The position numbers and the translations under genes were made by a program. From NCBI GenBank assembly GCA_945889005.1, contig CAMDBI010000024.1, positions 1-58,363 of the forward strand: a stretch of 58,363 nucleotides of DNA. The letters are read 5' to 3'. Shown piece by piece: positions 53,244 through 58,363 of this stretch. The notes beneath the pieces were generated by a model. The model saw only the letters and a program-made list of their open reading frames with translations, was not told the origin of the DNA and did no database searches. Within the stretch, counting starts at the first letter, position 1, and each line of letters starts with the position of its first letter. The stretch comes from Bacteroides fragilis (lineage in GTDB: Bacteria > Bacteroidota > Bacteroidia > Bacteroidales > DTGW01).

Positions 53244-55058
53244 ATGAACAAATTACTTTTAGGAGTTTTAATAATAAACATGTTTGTTATTAATGCTTTT
53301 TCGCAAGATCTTACATCAGCAATAAAATTAACTCAAAGCGAACGCTACGAAGAAGCTGCTATTGCTTTTGAACAGCTTATTAAAGCACAGCCACAGTTTG
53401 CCGATAATTATTATTTTTATGGCGAAAACCTTATGTTGAGCTACAAAGCAGACCCATTCTCTGCTTCCCAAATTAGTGTTGCAGAGCAAGCAAAAGAAAT
53501 TTTTTTTAAAGGGGTAAAAGTCGACTCTATGAACTTAATCAATTATGTAGGTTTAGGAATGGTCGTATTGTTCGAAACTAGCGATACTGTAAAAGCCGAC
53601 AAATATTTCAACAGAGTAAAAGCTGGTTTGCCCAAAAAAATGAAAAAATATACCGACAACCACATACTAATAGCTACAAAGCTTGCTACAGCCGAAATTT
53701 GGTCGCAAAAACCTCGTATTGCTAGTTCAATTGCAATTCTAAATAAATTACTTATTTTTAAAATTAATAACCCATTAATAATTAATGCTATCGGCGACTT
53801 GTCGTTGGCTCAGAAAGATGTTGTTGGGGCCTTAGTTAATTACAATAAAGCATTGTATTTCGATACGCTAGACCAATCGTCTTTTATAAAGGTTGGTATG
53901 ATATACTTGCAAAGCCTTAACCCAAATGCAGCAAAAGAAAAATTCGATGCTGCTTTAGAAGTCGATTCAACATTTGCTCCAGTATATAAAGCATATGGAG
54001 CGCTTTACAATAAAACAGGCCAATACTCTCTTTCTAAAAATAATTATAAGAAATTCCTTGATCTTTCGGGCAACAATATTCCTGCAAAAGTGAGTTATGC
54101 CAATTCTTTATTTAAAGCTAAAGATTATGCAGAATTGCTCAATATTATTGAAGAAATTCAGAAAATTGACACTACTCGAAATTATCTCAATCGTTTGGCT
54201 GGTTGGGCTTCTTACGACAAAAAACCTGCCGATTACAATAAAGCATTATTTTATATAGAAAGCTTTTTCAAAAATGCCACTCCCGATAAAATAATTTTAA
54301 AAGATTATTTGTATTACGGGCGTACTTTGCTCAGACTCAAAAAAGATTCATCGCAAATTGCTAGTGGTCTCGATCTATTGTTAAAGGCCTATGAATTAGA
54401 TACTACCGACAACGAGTTGTTTAGTGAAATCGGAAATCAGGCTTATACTTACAAACGTTTCGACTATTCCGAAAAAATTATTAAACGCAAAATTGCGCGC
54501 AACGATGCTTCAATAGCCGATTACTTAACCTTAGGTAAGGTTTATTACCAAACAAAACAATACGGAAAAGCCGATACAACTTTTAATATTATGATTCAAA
54601 AGGATTCTACCTATTTTCCAGCATACGTTTGGTCGGCCAACACGGTTGCCGGACAGGATCCCGATTTGTCAATTGGCTTAGCAAAACAATCTTACGAAAG
54701 AGTTATTGAAAAGGGTTTGACCGATTCTGTTAAATATGCTGCCGATATTTTTAGTGCATATAATTATATGTTTTCTTATTATTTGTTTGTGAAAGACAAA
54801 TCTAAACTCGACTACAATCAATCGCTTATATACGCTCAAAAAATGAAAAACCTCGACCCCAAAAATGCTGTTTGGGTTGCTCAAGGAACAAAAAATATTT
54901 CAATTGCATATTTTTATCTTGCAACATCTTTTAGTCTCAAGAAAGAATATAAAGTTGCCAAGGATTATTACAACAAAGTGTTAGAAATCGATCCGGCAAA
55001 CGAAGATGCAAAGAAACAGATTGTATCAATCAATAAATTTTTAAACGCAAATAATTAA
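53244..55058 (+). CDS. TPR-repeat periplasmic protein
   Basis: 604 residues with a signal peptide (MNKLLLGVLIINMFVINAFSQD). TPR helices fill the protein (YEEAAIAFEQLIKAQPQF, VGALVNYNKALYFD, NAAKEKFDAALEVD, YKVAKDYYNKVLEIDPAN). Preceded by an AAAGGAAAG purine box. It accompanies the TonB genes in this phylum; exact role unknown, probably scaffolding in the periplasm. Confidence 0.85.
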   Translation: MNKLLLGVLIINMFVINAFSQDLTSAIKLTQSERYEEAAIAFEQLIKAQPQFADNYYFYGENLMLSYKADPFSASQISVAEQAKEIFFKGVKVDSMNLINYVGLGMVVLFETSDTVKADKYFNRVKAGLPKKMKKYTDNHILIATKLATAEIWSQKPRIASSIAILNKLLIFKINNPLIINAIGDLSLAQKDVVGALVNYNKALYFDTLDQSSFIKVGMIYLQSLNPNAAKEKFDAALEVDSTFAPVYKAYGALYNKTGQYSLSKNNYKKFLDLSGNNIPAKVSYANSLFKAKDYAELLNIIEEIQKIDTTRNYLNRLAGWASYDKKPADYNKALFYIESFFKNATPDKIILKDYLYYGRTLLRLKKDSSQIASGLDLLLKAYELDTTDNELFSEIGNQAYTYKRFDYSEKIIKRKIARNDASIADYLTLGKVYYQTKQYGKADTTFNIMIQKDSTYFPAYVWSANTVAGQDPDLSIGLAKQSYERVIEKGLTDSVKYAADIFSAYNYMFSYYLFVKDKSKLDYNQSLIYAQKMKNLDPKNAVWVAQGTKNISIAYFYLATSFSLKKEYKVAKDYYNKVLEIDPANEDAKKQIVSINKFLNANN

Positions 55059-55103
55059 TTGTAAATAAATTTAAATTTTATAAACTAATAACAAACAAAT
55101 TTT

Positions 55104-55919
55104 ATGAGTACTAAAGGACAATCATTAAAAGAAGCATTATCGTCGATGTTTGCAACATCGGTTATCCTTATCTGCTTAGTAACAGGTTGGGCTATTTGGA
55201 GTTATGTAATGGGTAATCCTGTCAACTTTGAAGGTGGAAACGTTCATGGTAAACCATTACCAGGAAATTATTTTGCCATTATTTATCAGGGTGGTTTTAT
55301 TGTACCTATATTAATTGCTATTAACTTAATATTATTGACATTCTCTGTCGAAAGATTGATCTCAATCTCTCGTGCAAAAGGTAAAAGAAGTTTAATTTCG
55401 TTTCTAGTCGATGTTCAACATTTATTGAATCAAGGAAAAATTGAAGAAGTTAATGCTTTGTGCGATGAACAAAAAGGTTCGTTAGCAAATGTTGTAAAAG
55501 CAGGTATGCACCGATATCGCGACTTACAAAACGATCCATCACTTCCAAACGACCAAAAAGTATTGGCTTTCCAAAAAGACTTAGAAGAAGCAACTGCTCT
55601 CGAATTGCCTATGTTATCTAAAAACTTGGTGGTTCTTTCAACTATTGCATCTATCTCGGTGCTTGTAGGTCTTATTGGTACTGTACTTGGTATGATCAAA
55701 GCGTTTGGTGCGTTGGCAACTGCCGGAGCTCCTGATGCATTGGCTCTTGCAACAGGTATTGCTGAAGCGCTTATCAATACAGCTTTTGGTATTACTGGTT
55801 CTACATTAGCAATTATATTCTTTAACTTTTTCTCTTCCAAAATCGATTCAATGACTTTCAAATTTGATGAAGCAAACTTTAGTTTGTCACAAACTTTCGC
55901 TTCAACTCTTAAGAAATAA
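55104..55919 (+). CDS. exbB: MotA/TolQ/ExbB proton channel protein
   Basis: 271 residues with an N-terminal helix (about 14-32), a second (about 56-80) and the conserved pair at about 165-235 (VLSTIASISVLVGLIGTVLGMIKAF; GIAEALINTAFGITGSTLAIIFFNFF), the TolQ/ExbB core. Forms the proton channel that energises TonB. 45 nt to the TPR gene, 44 nt to exbD. Confidence 0.94.
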   Translation: MSTKGQSLKEALSSMFATSVILICLVTGWAIWSYVMGNPVNFEGGNVHGKPLPGNYFAIIYQGGFIVPILIAINLILLTFSVERLISISRAKGKRSLISFLVDVQHLLNQGKIEEVNALCDEQKGSLANVVKAGMHRYRDLQNDPSLPNDQKVLAFQKDLEEATALELPMLSKNLVVLSTIASISVLVGLIGTVLGMIKAFGALATAGAPDALALATGIAEALINTAFGITGSTLAIIFFNFFSSKIDSMTFKFDEANFSLSQTFASTLKK

Positions 55920-55963
55920 TTCGTTATCAATATTTTATTTAGAAAATTAGAAGAAAATAAATA

Positions 55964-56593
55964 ATGGGAAAATTAAAAATACCATCAAAACCGCCCCAGA
56001 TTGATATGACGCCAATGGTTGACTTGTTCTTCCTTTTGTTAGTATTTTTTATTCTAACAACGTCATTTAGACCTGAAGAAGCTGTTGAGGTCGATACTCC
56101 CACCTCAATATCTGATAAATTAATGCCAGAGAAAAATATCTTTACGGTTTATATATCGAAAGATAGCAGGGTGTTTTTCAATGTTGATAATGGAGTCGAT
56201 ACTTCAATTCATGTAAGGAGAAGATTGTTAGAAGGTATGATAAAACAATACCCCAACACAAGGTTCTCAGCCGAACAGATTCTTAAGTTCGAGAAATCAT
56301 CTTCTTTTGGGATGCCTATCGAAGATCTACCAAAATGGCTCGATGCTAAGAACCCTGAAGAACGTGAAGCGCTTCAAACAGGTATTCCTTACGATTCTAT
56401 TAACAACCAGCTCAGAATGTGGTTTTTAGTAACTCGTCAGGTTAACCCCGATGCAGAAGTAGCTATAAAAGGCGACTCTGAAGCCGATTACAAAAACGTT
56501 AAAAAGGTTTTTGATATGATACAAGATGTGAAGATTAATCGATTTAATCTGACCACCAATCTTGAAAAAGTTGAAACTAAACTTGAAAACTAA
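55964..56593 (+). CDS. exbD: ExbD/TolR biopolymer transport protein 1
   Basis: 209 residues. N-terminal cytoplasmic stretch ending IDMTPMVDLFFLLLVFFILTTSF, with the essential proton-carrying Asp in the single helix. The periplasmic domain is long for the family (insert around 85-150), as usual in Bacteroidota. Six nt before the second exbD. Confidence 0.93.
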   Translation: MGKLKIPSKPPQIDMTPMVDLFFLLLVFFILTTSFRPEEAVEVDTPTSISDKLMPEKNIFTVYISKDSRVFFNVDNGVDTSIHVRRRLLEGMIKQYPNTRFSAEQILKFEKSSSFGMPIEDLPKWLDAKNPEEREALQTGIPYDSINNQLRMWFLVTRQVNPDAEVAIKGDSEADYKNVKKVFDMIQDVKINRFNLTTNLEKVETKLEN

Positions 56594-56599
56594 AAGAAA

Positions 56600-57256
56600 A
56601 TGGCTGAAATAATTCAAAACGAAGGTCATAAAAAAGGTGGTAAGAAAAGACCCAAAAAACATGGAACGCATATTGATATGACTCCCATGGTAGACTTGGC
56701 TTGTCTTTTGTTAACATTCTTTATGCTTACTACCGCGTTTAACAAACCAAAAGTAATGGAAATTGTTCTACCCGATAAAGACGATAAAGTTAAAGCGCCT
56801 GAAATTAGCGATTCACGCGTTGTAAATATTATTATCTCTAAAGACGATAGAGTATTTTGGTACAATGGTATGATCAAACCCGATGCTCCTACTCCCGAAC
56901 TGGTCGAATCTGATTTTAGCAAAGATGGTTTGCGTGTAATGTTACTCAACAGAAATAAAAAATTGCACCAAGCAATTGAAGATTTCAAAACCGAAATTAC
57001 TACTGGTAAAGTCGCTCTTCCTCAAGATTCTATAACTGCAAGGATTAGACGTTTCAAGAGTCAAGATAAAACAGATAAATCGGGCCCTATTGTTCTGATC
57101 AAAGCTATAGAAGGTGCAAAATATGGTAATATTGTCGATATTATCGACGAAATGGCCATTACAAATATTGCAATCTATGCTTTGGCCGATATTAGTGAGC
57201 CAGAGAAAAAATTGGTTGAAGCCAAGATGGCTGCATCACCTACTCCTGCAAAATAA
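56600..57256 (+). CDS. exbD: ExbD/TolR biopolymer transport protein 2
   Basis: 218 residues with THIDMTPMVDLACLLLTFFML, a paralogue of the preceding ExbD with a Lys-rich N-terminus. Two ExbD per cluster is the normal arrangement in Bacteroidota, probably forming a heteromer with ExbB. Confidence 0.93.
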   Translation: MAEIIQNEGHKKGGKKRPKKHGTHIDMTPMVDLACLLLTFFMLTTAFNKPKVMEIVLPDKDDKVKAPEISDSRVVNIIISKDDRVFWYNGMIKPDAPTPELVESDFSKDGLRVMLLNRNKKLHQAIEDFKTEITTGKVALPQDSITARIRRFKSQDKTDKSGPIVLIKAIEGAKYGNIVDIIDEMAITNIAIYALADISEPEKKLVEAKMAASPTPAK

Positions 57257-57282
57257 TATAAACTTTCAAACCTTTTATTAAT

Positions 57283-58065
57283 ATGATAGAAAATAATAAA
57301 ATACTGGTAAAGGCAGAAAGTTTGGATGAAATTGTATTTGCCGGACGTAACAAAGAGTACGGAGCCTACTGGCTTAGAAAAAAATACAATAGATTCATAT
57401 TTATTGCTTTTATTATAACGTTTTCATTGGTTGGAATATCGGTGGTTACCCCACTTATTTATAGCTATTTCAACAAAGGAATTTCAATGCAAAATCTCGA
57501 TGAGACTGTAGTTGCCGATCTTGAAAAAGTCGATAACGAAGAGCCACCACCTCCTCCGCCGCCACCTCCTCCACCTTCGGCTATCGAAGTGCAGGTTAAA
57601 TTCAAGGTGCCGGTTGTAGTAGATACCGTACTTGTAGAAGTAGAAATTGCTACTGTAGATGATATGATGGATATTGAAGATGAAGCTCCTCCAACCGAAT
57701 TGGTTATCGAAACTAATCAAAATGAAGTAGTTGTTGAAGAAGATGAACAAGTATTTGTTGCGGTTGAAGAACCTGCTACATTTCAAGGTGGCGACCTCAA
57801 TAACTTTAGAATTTGGGTACAAAGTAATCTTGTATATCCGGCATCGGCTGCCGAAGCTGGTATTTCGGGTAAAGTTGTTGCGCAGTTTGTAGTAAATACT
57901 AAAGGTGTAGTCGAGAAGGTTACTATCCTTCGTGGTATACACCCTGAATGTGATAATGAAGTTATTAAGATTATTAAAAAATCGCCCGGATGGTCTCCAG
58001 GTAAGCAATCGGGTCGCTCGGTTCGCCAACAATTTGTGTTGCCAATTTCTTTCACTTTACAGTAA
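57283..58065 (+). CDS. tonB: TonB energy transducer
   Basis: 260 residues: cytoplasmic N-terminus with GRNKEYGAYWLRKKYN, one membrane helix (about 38-58), an 11-Pro run (about 87-97), an acidic periplasmic linker and a TonB_C domain (about 170-260; WVQSNLVYPASAAEAGISGKV, GIHPECDNEVIKIIKKSPGW). Transmits the ExbBD proton-motive energy to outer-membrane receptors. The GRNKEYGAYxLR motif is typical of Bacteroidota TonB. Confidence 0.95.
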   Translation: MIENNKILVKAESLDEIVFAGRNKEYGAYWLRKKYNRFIFIAFIITFSLVGISVVTPLIYSYFNKGISMQNLDETVVADLEKVDNEEPPPPPPPPPPPSAIEVQVKFKVPVVVDTVLVEVEIATVDDMMDIEDEAPPTELVIETNQNEVVVEEDEQVFVAVEEPATFQGGDLNNFRIWVQSNLVYPASAAEAGISGKVVAQFVVNTKGVVEKVTILRGIHPECDNEVIKIIKKSPGWSPGKQSGRSVRQQFVLPISFTLQ

Positions 58066-58082
58066 AAATACTACTTATAACA

Positions 58083-58118
58083 AAAAAAGCCGCTTCAGAT
58101 TTTTGAAGCGGCTTTTTT
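58083..58118 (+). terminator. Intrinsic terminator after tonB
   Basis: Perfect 15-bp stem AAAAAAGCCGCTTCA/TGAAGCGGCTTTTTT with a 6-nt loop and a T run, 17 nt after the tonB stop. Confidence 0.93.
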
Positions 58119-58253
58119 GTTAGTTTAAAATGATATATAGCACTATAATCACAATTATTTTTATGTTAAGTTTATTGCGCAATAAACTTGACAATCTTTT
58201 TTTAAGAAAAATCAAAAAATAAATTTCATATTAAAAGATTCATTATAAATAAT

Positions 58254-58363
58254 CACTGTTGTCCGATTAAAAAAATAAACATGAGATTTCTCCCTGCGTT
58301 CGAAATGACTATTAGTAAGTTGCACTTTTGGAGGGGGTTGGTTTGCGGCAAAGCCGCAAACCA
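58254..58363 (+). repeat. MITE end, dispersed repeat and hairpin, cut by the window edge
   Basis: CACTGTTGTCCGATTA (58254-58269) equals the 19741 element's left end except one base. It is followed by ATGAGATTTCTCCCTGCG and CGAAATGAC (58281-58309), as in the other dispersed copies, then GAGGGGG and an 11-bp stem TGGTTTGCGGC/GCCGCAAACCA (58339-58349 with 58353-58363). The right half lies outside. No gene in 58119-58363. Confidence 0.7.

Overview
The window looks like the chromosome of an anaerobic member of the Bacteroidota (Bacteroidales-like). The DNA is AT-rich. Many genes are preceded by the TAnnTTTG element typical of this phylum's promoters, ribosome binding sites are weak, and the typical gene families are present: a pst-like lipoprotein/TPR/exbB-exbD-exbD-tonB cluster, 7TMR-DISM/SpoIIE phosphatases, LytS/LytTR pairs, a kinase-RapZ fusion and recF next to a DUF721 gene. 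Rubredoxin, HydF and a bifurcating Flx-Hdr complex point to anaerobic metabolism.

Layout. 1-2.6 kb: end of a poly-HAMP chemoreceptor, a small unknown protein and a single-domain response regulator. 2.6-7.1 kb: rubredoxin, aspA-hydF (aspartase plus the [FeFe]-hydrogenase maturase GTPase) and a sugar-kinase-like/RapZ fusion. 7.3-14.7 kb: housekeeping (flavoprotein, tRNA-Lys, acyl-ACP thioesterase, atypical SDR, DUF721-recF, TPR protein, ribH). 14.9-19.5 kb: two tandem paralogous 7TM-DISM/SpoIIE phosphatases separated by a palindromic repeat. 19.7-23.1 kb: a small MITE-like insertion directly upstream of an AddA-like helicase-nuclease. 23.2-30.2 kb: hdrCBA-flxDCBA, an NADH-linked flavin-based electron-bifurcating complex, preceded by two identical-style 18-bp palindromes and followed by an acyl-CoA dehydrogenase. 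31.9-33.4 kb: a repeat array, one small ORF and about 1 kb of degenerate DNA.

33.4-48.6 kb holds the most unusual unit: eleven same-strand, closely packed or overlapping genes. They encode an anchored NHL propeller with a GCC motif, a tiny Cys-rich exported protein, a Tat-type polyferredoxin, a NapH/NosR-like membrane ferredoxin, a membrane-anchored PQQ-like propeller, a HoxF-like NADH dehydrogenase fusion, a [2Fe-2S]/GltD-like fusion without the usual NAD(P)H-binding insert, a secreted PQQ-like propeller, a GT4 glycosyltransferase with an N-terminal CxxC, and a MacB/Lol-type ABC exporter. I read it as a transmembrane redox chain from NADH to an exported Fe-S protein, joined to a glycosyl product and an exporter; its substrate is unknown.

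48.8-51.8 kb: a PAS-containing LytS-type kinase and a LytTR regulator, with a 21-bp-period direct repeat upstream. 51.9-58.1 kb: a 149-bp inverted-repeat element, then a small membrane protein, a PstS-like lipoprotein, a TPR protein, ExbB, two ExbD and TonB, closed by a strong terminator. The window ends inside a further copy of the dispersed palindromic repeat.
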